NCBI RefSeq assembly: GCF_000198775.1
Contig: NC_014722.1
Span: forward strand, 800,184 to 817,196
From: Mycetohabitans rhizoxinica HKI 454
Lineage (GTDB): Bacteria > Pseudomonadota > Gammaproteobacteria > Burkholderiales > Burkholderiaceae
Direction: 5' to 3'
DNA length: 17,013 bases
Shown piece after piece: positions 8,040 through 15,253 of the stretch (position 1 is its first letter; each line of letters begins with the position of its first letter). The translations under genes were made by a program, and so were the position numbers. A model generated the notes under the pieces. It was not told the DNA's origin and ran no database searches. It saw only the letters and a program-made list of their open reading frames with translations.

Positions 8040-8131
8040 GCAGGCTGCACCGGAAGTCCGCAAGCCGAACCGCAGGCCTGCAGGCTGAACCGCAAGCCCA
8101 CAGCTGGACTAGAAGCCCGCAGGCGGAGCAG
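8040..8131. repeat. Degenerate 20-bp tandem repeat, about 4.6 units, upstream of the pst promoter
   Basis: Units start at 8040, 8060, 8080, 8100 (19 bases) and 8119 (partial). Units 1 and 3 agree at 17 of 20 positions (GCAGGCTG-ACCG-AAG-CC), units 2 and 3 at 16 of 20. Most differences are transitions. The array fills much of the glmM-pstS gap and ends about 38 bases before the first Pho box. The unit is not a multiple of three and no open frame uses it. I know of no named repeat that matches. Confidence 0.65.
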
Positions 8132-8168
8132 ATTCACTGCCGCGGGCATCTTACGATCGGCAATGTGA

Positions 8169-8207
8169 CTGTCACGGTTTAGTCACCGAATGTCACATGA
8201 CTGTCAC
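8169..8207 (+). promoter_or_regulatory. Two tandem Pho boxes (PhoB operator) of the pst operon
   Basis: Box 1 is CTGTCAC-GGTT-TAGTCAC (8169-8186) and box 2 is ATGTCAC-ATGA-CTGTCAC (8190-8207). Each has two 7-base half-sites repeating every 11 bases, as in the PhoB consensus CTGTCAT-4-CTGTCAC. The two boxes are offset by 21 bases, two helical turns, so two PhoB dimers could bind head to tail on one face. PhoB is encoded about 4.8 kb downstream. Confidence 0.92.
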
Positions 8208-8217
8208 GTTCCCCGCC

Positions 8218-8223
8218 TAAGCT
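8218..8223 (+). promoter_or_regulatory. Likely -10 element of the PhoB-dependent pstS promoter
   Basis: TAAGCT starts exactly 10 bases after the end of the second Pho box, the spacing typical of promoters where PhoB replaces the -35 contact. It matches TATAAT at three positions. Transcription would start near 8230, giving a leader of about 37 bases before pstS. Confidence 0.65.
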
Positions 8224-8266
8224 TCTCGATGTTTCGACTCCGCTCACCCCTGGTCCTGGAGGTCTC

Positions 8267-9298
8267 ATGAAATCGATGCATACCGCGATCGCCGGCGTTG
8301 TCGGCGCCCTGTTTGCCTGGTCCGTGCAGGCTGCCGATATCACCGGCGCGGGTAGCACGTTCGCGGCGCCGATTTATACGAAGTGGGCCGATGCCTATCG
8401 GAAGTCGGGCGGTGGCAAGGTCAACTACCAGGGCATCGGATCATCCGGCGGCATCAAGCAGATCATCGCGAAGACGGTTGACTTCGCCGGCTCGGACGCA
8501 CCGCTGAAGGACGATGCGCTCGTCAAGGATGGCCTGTTCCAATTCCCGACCGTGGTCGGCGGCGTGGTGCCGGTGATCAACGTGCCGGGTATCAAGGCCG
8601 GCGAACTGGTGCTATCCGGCGAAGTGCTGGGCGATATCTACCTGGGCAAGATCAAGAAGTGGAATGCCCCGGCGATTGCCGCGCTCAATCCGAAGATGAA
8701 CCTGCCGGATACCGATGTCGCCGTGGTGCGCCGCGCCGACGGCTCGGGTACGAGCTTCATCTGGACAAACTACCTGTCGAAGGTGAACACTCAGTGGAAG
8801 TCAAAGGTTGGCGAAGGCACGACGGTGAATTGGCCGGTGGGCATCGGCGGCAAAGGCAATGACGGCGTGGCCGCGTTCGTGCAGCGCCTGCCTGGCTCGA
8901 TCGGCTATGTCGAATGGGCCTATGCGAAGCAAAATCATATGACCTTCACTGCGCTGAAGAACCAGACTGGCACGGTCGTCGAGCCGAAGACTGAAACGTT
9001 CAAGGCCGCGGCCGCCGGCGCCGACTGGAAAAAGTCGTTTTACCAAATCCTGACAAACCAGCCGGGCAAGCAAGCCTGGCCGGTGGTCGGTGCGACGTTC
9101 GTGCTGCTGCACACCGCGCAGGACAAGCCCGCGCAAGGCAAGGAGACGCTCAAGTTCTTCGACTGGGCATTCAAGAACGGTACGCAGGCCGCGACCGAGC
9201 TGGACTACATTTCACTGCCGGAATCGGTCGTCAGTGAAATTCGCACGCAGTGGAAGTCGAAGGTGAAGGACGGCGCGGGCAAGGCGCTCGCCGAGTAA
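8267..9298 (+). CDS. pstS: Periplasmic phosphate-binding protein PstS
   Basis: PstS captures inorganic phosphate in the periplasm and delivers it to the PstCAB importer. The ATG at 8267 follows GGAGG (8258-8262) by four bases, rather close; the in-frame ATG at 8276 would be 13 bases away. The protein has 343 residues. The Sec signal peptide has MKSMH, then a hydrophobic core [12 protein letters not shown], and a likely cut after SVQA (residue 22). Phosphate ligands are carried by GAGSTFAAP (27-35), GSSGG (58-62), FAGSDAPL (73-80) and [10 protein letters not shown] (155-164), all intact. It has no lipobox Cys, so it is a soluble periplasmic protein. It is the first gene of the pst operon under the two Pho boxes and is expected to be strongly induced by phosphate limitation. 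Confidence 0.98.
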   Translation: MKSMHTAIAGVVGALFAWSVQAADITGAGSTFAAPIYTKWADAYRKSGGGKVNYQGIGSSGGIKQIIAKTVDFAGSDAPLKDDALVKDGLFQFPTVVGGVVPVINVPGIKAGELVLSGEVLGDIYLGKIKKWNAPAIAALNPKMNLPDTDVAVVRRADGSGTSFIWTNYLSKVNTQWKSKVGEGTTVNWPVGIGGKGNDGVAAFVQRLPGSIGYVEWAYAKQNHMTFTALKNQTGTVVEPKTETFKAAAAGADWKKSFYQILTNQPGKQAWPVVGATFVLLHTAQDKPAQGKETLKFFDWAFKNGTQAATELDYISLPESVVSEIRTQWKSKVKDGAGKALAE

Positions 9299-9312
9299 CC
9301 GGCATCCCGTGT

Positions 9313-9348
9313 CGGCGCGGGCAGGCGCAACCGCTTCGCGCCGCGCCG
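9313..9348 (+). other. GC-rich intercistronic hairpin between pstS and pstC
   Basis: CGGCGCG (9313-9319) pairs with CGCGCCG (9342-9348), and GCGC (9325-9328) with GCGC (9338-9341) inside it. The stem begins 15 bases after the pstS stop and has no T-run, so it is not a standard terminator. By analogy with hairpins after genes for other abundant periplasmic binding proteins, it could protect the pstS 3' end and help keep PstS in excess over PstCAB. Confidence 0.5.
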
Positions 9349-9418
9349 GCGCGTGGTGCTTTGACGACAAGCGGTTACGCGCGCGAGCGTTGCGCCGCGT
9401 GGCCTGTGAAGAGGCATC

Positions 9419-10402
9419 ATGGCCGACATTCAGACTGCATCCGGCTCGGGCGGCAACCGCGCGATGAAAGCGCCGGGCCGCACAGGCGACATCGTCTTCG
9501 GCGCGCTGGCACGGCTTGCCGCGATCGTGACCTTGCTGATGCTCGGCGGGATACTCATCTCGCTGATCATCGCGTCCCTGCCCACCCTCCAAAAGTTCGG
9601 CTTTTCGTTCCTGTGGCACTCCGATTGGGACCCACCCTCCGAACAATTCGGCGCGCTGGTGCCGATTTACGGCACGATCGCCACATCGTTGATCGCTCTG
9701 ATTATCGCGGTACCGGTCAGCTTCGGCATTGCGTTGTTTCTGACCGAACTCTCTCCTGCCTGGCTGCGGCGCCCGTTGGGCATTGCGATCGAGCTGCTGG
9801 CCGCGATTCCGTCCATCGTCTACGGCATGTGGGGCCTGTTGGTGTTCGCGCCGGTCTTCGCGAGCGGGTTCCAGAAGCCGCTGCAGACCGTGCTCGGCTC
9901 GATGCCGCTGGTCGGCGCGCTGGTGGCCGGCCCCCCGGTGGGCATCGGCATCCTGGCTGCCGGCGTCATTCTCGCGATCATGACCATCCCGTATATCGCC
10001 GCAGTCATGCGCGACGTGTTCGAAGTGACCCCAGTCCTGCTGAAGGAGTCCGCGTACGGCATGGGTTGTACGACCTGGGAAGTCATGTGGAAAATCGTGC
10101 TGCCGTTCACGAAGACCGGTGTGATTGGCGGCATCATGCTCGGCTTGGGCCGTGCGCTCGGCGAGACCATGGCGGTCACGTTCGTGATCGGCAACACCAA
10201 TCTGCTGTCCGGTGCTTCGTTGTTCGCCCCAGGCAACAGCATCACGTCGGCGTTAGCGAATGAATTTGCCGAGGCCCAGCCCGGGCTGCATACGGCAGCC
10301 TTGATGGAGTTGGGCCTGATCCTGTTCCTGATTACCTTCATCGTGCTCGCCTTGTCCAAAGTGATGCTGTTGCGTCTGGAAAAAAGGGAGGGCGCGCGAT
10401 GA
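9419..10402 (+). CDS. pstC: Phosphate ABC transporter permease PstC
   Basis: PstC is one of the two inner-membrane permease subunits of the high-affinity phosphate importer. The ATG at 9419 is preceded by GAAGAGG (9408-9414); the protein has 327 residues. After a polar N-terminus of about 27 residues there is a first hydrophobic segment (about 28-53), a periplasmic loop ([14 protein letters not shown]), then the MetI-like permease core with about five more segments. The EAA loop that docks on the ATPase is [21 protein letters not shown], starting at E221, followed by [12 protein letters not shown]. The stop overlaps the pstA start (ATGA), which implies translational coupling and a balanced PstC:PstA ratio. 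Confidence 0.97.
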   Translation: MADIQTASGSGGNRAMKAPGRTGDIVFGALARLAAIVTLLMLGGILISLIIASLPTLQKFGFSFLWHSDWDPPSEQFGALVPIYGTIATSLIALIIAVPVSFGIALFLTELSPAWLRRPLGIAIELLAAIPSIVYGMWGLLVFAPVFASGFQKPLQTVLGSMPLVGALVAGPPVGIGILAAGVILAIMTIPYIAAVMRDVFEVTPVLLKESAYGMGCTTWEVMWKIVLPFTKTGVIGGIMLGLGRALGETMAVTFVIGNTNLLSGASLFAPGNSITSALANEFAEAQPGLHTAALMELGLILFLITFIVLALSKVMLLRLEKREGAR

Positions 10403-11304
10403 GCCGCCCCGTATGTTCTCGCGCGTCGGATCTCGTGTCGCCGGGTAGCGCGAACGCCGATGATGCGCCGCGTATCCGGTTGCAGGCGCGCCGCCGTCGC
10501 ACCAACGCGATCGCGTTGGCCCTGTCGTTGCTGGCCATGGCCTTTGGTCTGGTGTGGTTAGTGTGGATCTTGTTCACGACGCTGCGCTTGGGCATCGATG
10601 GACTGTCGCTGACGCTGTTCACCGAATCGACGCCGCCACCGAACACGGACGGCGGCGGGCTGGCCAACGCGATTGTCGGCAGCCTTGAGTTGGTGACGTT
10701 GGCCACGCTGTTTGGCACGCCGATCGGTATTCTGGCCGGCGTCTATCTGGCCGAGTATGGTCAATCCAACCTGTTGGCTAGCACGACGCGTTTTATCAAC
10801 GACATCTTGTTGTCCGCGCCGTCCATTGTCGTTGGCCTGTTCGTCTACGCGCTGGTGGTCGCTCGCATGGGGCACTTCAGTGGCTGGGCTGGTGTGGTGG
10901 CGCTTGCGCTGTTGCAGATTCCGATCGTGATCCGTACCACGGAAAACATGCTGAAGCTGGTGCCCAATGCGCTGCGCGAGGCGGCCTTCGCACTCGGCAC
11001 GCCGAAGTGGAAAATGGTGACATCAATTACGTTGAAGGCGTCGGCGGCGGGCATTACGACGGGCGTGCTGCTGGCGCTCGCGCGTATCGCCGGCGAAACC
11101 GCCCCTTTGCTGTTCACCGCGCTATCGAATCAGTTCTTCAGCTTAAACCTGAATCAACCGATCGCAAACCTACCCTATACGATCTTCAAGTTTGCGATGA
11201 GTCCGTTCCCACAGTGGCAATCGCTCGCGTGGGCAGGCGTGTTTTTGATTACGCTGGGTGTGCTGGGCCTAAATATTTTGGCCCGCGCGTTGTTTTCAAA
11301 GTAA
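10399..11304 (+). CDS. pstA: Phosphate ABC transporter permease PstA
   Basis: PstA pairs with PstC to form the phosphate channel. Its ATG (10399) overlaps the pstC TGA by four bases, with GGGAGGG (10386-10392) six bases upstream. It has 301 residues. The N-terminus (about 1-38) is polar and Arg-rich, followed by a membrane segment (about 39-62), a periplasmic loop ([13 protein letters not shown]), and the MetI-like core from about 85. The EAA loop begins [16 protein letters not shown] (EAA at 194-196) and ends [13 protein letters not shown] last segment lies near the C-terminus ([21 protein letters not shown]). pstB starts 17 bases after the stop. Confidence 0.97.
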   Translation: MSRPVCSRASDLVSPGSANADDAPRIRLQARRRRTNAIALALSLLAMAFGLVWLVWILFTTLRLGIDGLSLTLFTESTPPPNTDGGGLANAIVGSLELVTLATLFGTPIGILAGVYLAEYGQSNLLASTTRFINDILLSAPSIVVGLFVYALVVARMGHFSGWAGVVALALLQIPIVIRTTENMLKLVPNALREAAFALGTPKWKMVTSITLKASAAGITTGVLLALARIAGETAPLLFTALSNQFFSLNLNQPIANLPYTIFKFAMSPFPQWQSLAWAGVFLITLGVLGLNILARALFSK

Positions 11305-11321
11305 GCGACGGAAGACGATCC

Positions 11322-12170
11322 ATGAACATGGCTGAGCGCCACCTCGACCCTTTGCGTACCGGCGACAGTGTGCCGATTCCGCTCGGTTCGGCCAAAAGCG
11401 GCGCCCGCGTGCTGGCGCCGCCGAAGATCGAGGTGAAGAACCTGAACTTCTTCTACGGTAAGTACCATGCGTTGAAGAACATCAATCTGAGCATTCCCGA
11501 GAAGCAGGTCACCGCATTCATCGGACCGTCCGGTTGCGGCAAATCCACGCTGCTGCGCACGTTCAACAAGATGTTCGCGTTGTATCCGGAGCAACGCGCC
11601 GAGGGCGAGATCCTGATCGACGGCGAGAACCTGCTCGCAACCACCCGCGACATCTCGCTGCTGCGCGCGCGGGTTGGCATGGTCTTCCAGAAACCGACGC
11701 CGTTTCCGATGTCGATCTACGACAACATCGCGTTTGGCGTGCGGATGTTCGAAACCTTGTCGCGCTCAGAAATGGATGAGCGCGTCGAATGGGCGCTGAC
11801 CAAGGCCGCGCTATGGACCGAAGTGAAGGACAAGCTGCAGCAAAGCGGCTATGGGTTGTCCGGCGGCCAGCAGCAGCGGCTGTGCATCGCGCGTGGCATC
11901 GCGATCCGTCCCGAAGTGCTGCTGCTGGACGAGCCGTGCTCGGCGCTCGATCCGATCTCCACCGGCCGCATCGAAGAGTTGATTGCCGAGTTGAAGGACG
12001 ACTATACGGTGGTCATCGTCACGCACAACATGCAGCAGGCGGCGCGCTGTTCGGACTACACTGCCTATATGTACCTGGGCGAGCTTATTGAATTCGGAGA
12101 TACCGAGAAGATTTTCATCAAGCCGGTGCGCAAGGAAACAGAAAACTACATTACGGGTCGCTTCGGTTGA
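11322..12170 (+). CDS. pstB: Phosphate ABC transporter ATP-binding protein PstB
   Basis: PstB is the ATPase that powers phosphate import; in E. coli it also takes part in signalling through PhoU. The ATG at 11322 ([10 protein letters not shown]) follows GGAAGA (11310-11315) by six bases and gives 282 residues. The frame stays open far upstream inside pstA, but that part is only a shadow of pstA. The motifs are complete: Walker [10 protein letters not shown] (68-76), Q-loop [11 protein letters not shown] (121-131), signature [14 protein letters not shown] (179-192), Walker B LLLDEP (200-205), D-loop SALDP, and H-loop H235 in VTHNMQQ. TPFPMS after the Q-loop is typical of PstB. About 30 residues precede the conserved core, a short variable N-terminal extension. 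Confidence 0.98.
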   Translation: MNMAERHLDPLRTGDSVPIPLGSAKSGARVLAPPKIEVKNLNFFYGKYHALKNINLSIPEKQVTAFIGPSGCGKSTLLRTFNKMFALYPEQRAEGEILIDGENLLATTRDISLLRARVGMVFQKPTPFPMSIYDNIAFGVRMFETLSRSEMDERVEWALTKAALWTEVKDKLQQSGYGLSGGQQQRLCIARGIAIRPEVLLLDEPCSALDPISTGRIEELIAELKDDYTVVIVTHNMQQAARCSDYTAYMYLGELIEFGDTEKIFIKPVRKETENYITGRFG

Positions 12171-12200
12171 TCGAGCCGATTGCCAAGACGGGAGAGCATC

Positions 12201-12905
12201 ATGTCCGACAAGCATTTGTCTAGCCAGTTCGACGCGGACCTGAACCAGGTTTCGTCCAGGGTCCTCGAGATGGGGGGCTTGGTGGAGTCGCAGATCATCA
12301 AGGCGATGCAGGCGTTGAACCATTTTGACGCCGAGGTGGCCGACCAAGTGATCACTGACGAGGCGCGGCTCAACTCGATGGAAGTTGAGATCGACGAGGC
12401 GTGCAGTCATATCATCGCGCGGCGCCAGCCCGCGGCGCGTGATTTGCGGCTGCTGATGGCCATCTCGAAGACGATTACGAACCTGGAGCGCGCCGGCGAC
12501 GAGGCTGAGAAGATCGCCAAGCGCGTGAAGCGCATCATGGAGGAGGGTAACGCGCGCACGGTGAACATCGCAGAAATCCGACTGGCCGGCGACATGGCGA
12601 CGTCGATCCTGCGTCGCGCGCTGGACGCGTTTGCCCGGCTGGACACGGTCGCCGCCGCGCAGATCGTGCGCGATGACAAGGCGATCGATGAGGCATTCCG
12701 GGCGTTCGTGCGCAAGCTCGTGACCTACATGATGGAAGATGCGCGCACGATCTCGGTCGGGCTGGATCTGCTGTTCGTCGCGAAGGCGATTGAGCGCATC
12801 GGTGACCACGCAAAGAACATCGCTGAGTTCATCATTTACATCGTTAAAGGCACGGACGTGCGGCATGTGCCGCGCGACCAACTCGAGCGTGAGGCGCTGT
12901 CGTAG
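12201..12905 (+). CDS. phoU: Phosphate-specific transport accessory protein PhoU
   Basis: PhoU links the Pst importer to the PhoR kinase and keeps the Pho regulon off when phosphate is plentiful; its loss in E. coli gives constitutive Pho expression and polyphosphate build-up. The ATG at 12201 is preceded by GGGAGAG (12190-12196) and lies 30 bases after the pstB stop; 234 residues. The protein is all helical with two repeated three-helix units. The metal-cluster motifs appear once per half: LERAGDEAEKIAK (about 99-111) and IERIGDHAKNIAEFI (about 198-212). The in-frame GTG/TTG-type start 21 bases upstream is less likely because the ribosome binding site favours the ATG. Confidence 0.97.
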   Translation: MSDKHLSSQFDADLNQVSSRVLEMGGLVESQIIKAMQALNHFDAEVADQVITDEARLNSMEVEIDEACSHIIARRQPAARDLRLLMAISKTITNLERAGDEAEKIAKRVKRIMEEGNARTVNIAEIRLAGDMATSILRRALDAFARLDTVAAAQIVRDDKAIDEAFRAFVRKLVTYMMEDARTISVGLDLLFVAKAIERIGDHAKNIAEFIIYIVKGTDVRHVPRDQLEREALS

Positions 12906-12957
12906 GACGATGCGGCTTCGTGTAACTGTACGATCTAAAAAGGCGAAAGAGGTGCCG

Positions 12958-13659
12958 ATGCCCAGCAGCATTCTCGTGATCGAGGACGAGCCCGCGATTT
13001 CCGAGTTGATTGCGGTGAACCTACAGCACGCGGGACACTGTCCGATTCGCGCGTACAACGCCGAGCAGGCGCAGCGCCTGATCAGCGATGTCTTGCCGGA
13101 CCTGGTGTTGCTCGATTGGATGCTGCCCGGCAAGTCGGGCGTCGCATTCGCACGCGAGTTGCGTAGCAACGAGCGCACCAAGCACATCCCGATCATCATG
13201 CTGACCGCGCGGGGCGAGGAGCAGGACAAGGTGCTCGGGTTGGAGATCGGCGCCGATGACTACGTGACCAAGCCGTTTTCGCCCAAGGAGTTGATGGCGC
13301 GTATCAAGGCGGTGCTGCGACGCCGCGCGCCGCAGCTCACCGAGGATAGCGTGTCGATCAACGGCCTGCGACTGGACCCGGCGACGCATCGCGTCGCGGC
13401 GAGCCGCAACGGCGAGCAAACCCAGCTCGATCTTGGGCCGACCGAGTTCCGCCTGTTGCATTTCTTCATGACGCATCCGGAACGCGTGCACAGCCGCACG
13501 CAACTGCTCGACCAAGTATGGGGCGACCACGTATTCGTCGAAGAGCGCACGGTGGACGTGCACATCAAGCGGCTGCGTGCCGCGCTCAAGCCGGCCGGCT
13601 GCGATGCTATGATTGAGACAGTGCGCGGTAGCGGCTACCGGTTGGCCAAGACAGCCTAA
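12958..13659 (+). CDS. phoB: Phosphate regulon response regulator PhoB
   Basis: PhoB is an OmpR-type response regulator that, when phosphorylated by PhoR, binds Pho boxes such as those at 8169-8207. The ATG at 12958 follows AGAGG (12948-12952) by five bases; 233 residues, close to E. coli PhoB (229). A longer in-frame frame from inside phoU has no family support. The receiver domain (1-120) has the acidic pair E9/D10, phospho-acceptor D53 in LVLLDWMLPG, T83 and K105 (DYVTKPF). The C-terminal winged helix (about 130-230) includes LGPTEFRLLHFFMTHPERVHSRTQLLD (in pieces at 157-183), RTVDVHIKRLR and RGSGYRL. It lies 52 bases after phoU; no Pho box of its own is clear in that gap. Confidence 0.98.
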   Translation: MPSSILVIEDEPAISELIAVNLQHAGHCPIRAYNAEQAQRLISDVLPDLVLLDWMLPGKSGVAFARELRSNERTKHIPIIMLTARGEEQDKVLGLEIGADDYVTKPFSPKELMARIKAVLRRRAPQLTEDSVSINGLRLDPATHRVAASRNGEQTQLDLGPTEFRLLHFFMTHPERVHSRTQLLDQVWGDHVFVEERTVDVHIKRLRAALKPAGCDAMIETVRGSGYRLAKTA

Positions 13660-13677
13660 CGCTGGCGCCGTCGGCGC
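13659..13677. repeat. Short hairpin element just after phoB (copy 1 of a 19-base repeat)
   Basis: ACGCTGGCGCC-GT-CGGCGC begins at the last base of the phoB stop. It matches 15038-15056, just after phoR, at 17 of 19 positions. The element includes GGCGCC-GTC-GGCGCC, two copies of a six-base palindrome that can pair with each other around a three-base loop. No T-run follows directly. Confidence 0.5.
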
Positions 13678-13720
13678 CCGCACCTTTGTCTGATTGTCCC
13701 GCGGCACCTTTCGCTCCGAT

Positions 13721-15034
13721 ATGAATATCATTTGGGCGCGCGCGCTCGTGTCGCTAGTCTTGCTGGGCTGTATCGCCACGGCAATCGCCTTCGCGGTCAA
13801 TGTGGATGCGGCGCTGTCGTTCGCGTTGCTCGCACTGCTCGCGCAGTCGCTTTTCAACACCTACCATACGCAGCGCCTGTGGCGGCTGCTTGATGCGCCG
13901 GTCTACGGGGAAGTGCCGAGCGCGCCGGGGTTGTGGGGCGAGATCTACTACCGCTTACATCGGCTCGCCAAGCGGTGGCACGCGCAGGTGCGGCAGGTGG
14001 AGCAGCAGCATACGCGGTTTATCCAGGGCATCCAAGCTTCCCCCAACGGCGTGATGATGCTCGACGACCACAACCGGATCGAGTGGTGCAATGCCATCGG
14101 TGAGCAGCACTTCGGGCTCGACGTGAAACGCGATTTGTGCCAGCACGTCACCCACCTGGTGCGCCAGCCCGATTTCGTGCGTTATCTGAACAGCCAGCAG
14201 TACGACGAGGCGCTGACGATGCGTGGCATGGGCGCAAGCCGACAGCATATCCTGTCGGTGCAGGTTTTTCCGTATGGTGACAACCGCAAGCTGATCCTCA
14301 CCCAGGATATTACCGAGTTGGAGTGCACCGATGCGATGCGGCGCGACTTCGTCGCCAACGTGTCGCATGAATTGAAGACGCCGTTGACCGTGCTGTCTGG
14401 CTTTCTCGAGACAATGCGTGAACTGCCGATTGCGGAATTGGACCGGCGCCGATACCTGGATATCATGGCACAGCAGGCGGCAAGGATGCAGACGATCGTC
14501 AACGACCTGTTGGTGCTCGCCAACCTGGAGGGTGACATCAAGCCGCCGGCCGAACAGCCAATCGACATGCGTGCGGTGCTGCAGCATCTGCGTAATGAAG
14601 CGTCGGGATTGTCCGGCGGGCGGCACCACATCAAGTTCGAGGCCGACGACGATCTCAACGTGGTGGGGACGGAAAGCGAAATTCTCAGTGCGCTTGGCAA
14701 CTTGGTCAGCAATGCGATCCGCTATACCCCGGATGGTGGGGCAATTCAGGTCACGTGGCGTGCCGAGCGTGACGGCGCCGTGCTCAGCGTCGCCGACACG
14801 GGGCTGGGCATTCCGGCCGAGCATATCCCGCGGCTGACCGAGCGCTTCTATCGCGTCGAGCGCAGCCGCTCGCGCGACACCGGCGGCACCGGGCTCGGGC
14901 TGGCGATTGTCAAGCACGTGCTGCAACGCCACGATGCGGACTTACACATTGCCAGTGAGGAAGGCAAGGGCAGCACGTTCTCAGTCCGCTTCCCGCCGTC
15001 GCGGGTGACGCACGGGCGCAGTGGGGCGGCCTGA
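13721..15034 (+). CDS. phoR: Phosphate regulon sensor histidine kinase PhoR
   Basis: PhoR is the membrane-bound kinase/phosphatase of PhoB. The ATG at 13721 (MNIIWARALV) gives 437 residues, the family's usual length. No good Shine-Dalgarno precedes it, nor the TTG at 13694, so the start is chosen by homology. Two N-terminal membrane segments (about 5-25 and 29-46) leave almost no periplasmic loop, typical of PhoR, which senses through PstCAB/PhoU rather than phosphate itself. A linker and a PAS domain (about 98-200, RFIQGIQASPNGVMMLD to LILTQDITELE) follow. The H-box VSHELKTPLTVLSGF has H216. The N-box is LGNLVSNAIRYTPDGG, G1 VADTGLGIP, the F-box ERFYRVERSR, and G2 GGTGLGLAIVKHV. A 61-base gap with a GC hairpin separates it from phoB. 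Confidence 0.97.
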   Translation: MNIIWARALVSLVLLGCIATAIAFAVNVDAALSFALLALLAQSLFNTYHTQRLWRLLDAPVYGEVPSAPGLWGEIYYRLHRLAKRWHAQVRQVEQQHTRFIQGIQASPNGVMMLDDHNRIEWCNAIGEQHFGLDVKRDLCQHVTHLVRQPDFVRYLNSQQYDEALTMRGMGASRQHILSVQVFPYGDNRKLILTQDITELECTDAMRRDFVANVSHELKTPLTVLSGFLETMRELPIAELDRRRYLDIMAQQAARMQTIVNDLLVLANLEGDIKPPAEQPIDMRAVLQHLRNEASGLSGGRHHIKFEADDDLNVVGTESEILSALGNLVSNAIRYTPDGGAIQVTWRAERDGAVLSVADTGLGIPAEHIPRLTERFYRVERSRSRDTGGTGLGLAIVKHVLQRHDADLHIASEEGKGSTFSVRFPPSRVTHGRSGAA

Positions 15035-15037
15035 CAT

Positions 15038-15056
15038 ACGCTGGCGCCAGCGGCGC
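15038..15056. repeat. Short hairpin element just after phoR (copy 2 of a 19-base repeat)
   Basis: ACGCTGGCGCC-AG-CGGCGC starts four bases after the phoR stop. It contains the perfect 12-base palindrome GCTGGCGCCAGC and an alternative stem GCGCC-AGC-GGCGC followed by TTTA. It matches the element after phoB at 17 of 19 positions. Confidence 0.5.
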
Positions 15057-15069
15057 TTTACCAGCCGCA

Positions 15070-15118
15070 TTCAAGCGTCGGTACCAACGGTGCTTCGCAA
15101 CCCACGTTCAAGCGTCGG
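15070..15118. repeat. Direct repeat TTCAAGCGTCGG, two copies 37 bases apart
   Basis: Exact 12-base copies lie at 15070-15081 and 15107-15118. The sequence between is not repeated. The second copy runs into CGTCGGCGCCCG (15113-15124), which also occurs at 13669-13680 after phoB. Its function is unknown. Confidence 0.55.
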
Positions 15119-15194
15119 CGCCCGGGGCCTAGGCACTTGCAGAAGCTATCACAGTATGATGATAAGGTTATGACGCGCTGCAACCGGAGCGGCA

Positions 15195-15228
15195 CTGTCA
15201 CAAATCCTACCCGTTATTCTGGTACGGT
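15195..15228 (+). promoter_or_regulatory. Possible degenerate Pho box and -10 upstream of ppx
   Basis: CTGTCAC-AAAT (15195-15205) matches the first half and spacer of the Pho consensus perfectly, but the second half (CCTACCC, 15206-15212) matches at only three of seven positions. TACGGT (15223-15228) lies 10 bases after the 18-base site, where a PhoB-dependent -10 is expected, but is itself a weak -10. TATTCT at 15215-15220 is an alternative -10. Confidence 0.3.
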
Positions 15229-15253
15229 CGGCAATCCGGCCCGCCATTGACCC

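Larger units (their letters stand above)
15035..15253. other. phoR-ppx intergenic region without a ppk gene
   Basis: These 219 bases have no open frame that I recognise and no residue of polyphosphate kinase. They hold copy 2 of the hairpin element (15038-15056), a 12-base direct repeat TTCAAGCGTCGG at 15070 and 15107 (37 bases apart), an AT-richer stretch (about 15146-15172), and a possible Pho box at 15195-15212 just before ppx. Confidence 0.6.

Noticed and set aside
11007..11321. Upstream extension of the pstB frame into pstA
   Set aside because: The extension is an out-of-frame reading of pstA. The ribosome binding site GGAAGA and the family-like start are at 11322.
12906..12957. A Pho box between phoU and phoB
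   Set aside because: Only a partial CTGTAC is present, with no second half-site at 11 bases. phoB is more simply transcribed from the pst promoter by read-through.
11811..13229. 472-codon open frame on the minus strand opposite pstB, phoU and phoB
   Set aside because: It lies wholly opposite three certain genes with complete motifs. Its protein is rich in Arg, Asp and His without domain motifs, as expected for the antisense frame of GC-rich coding DNA.
15035..15253. A small gene or tRNA between phoR and ppx
   Set aside because: No cloverleaf or CCA-type end is found, and no open frame with a ribosome binding site.
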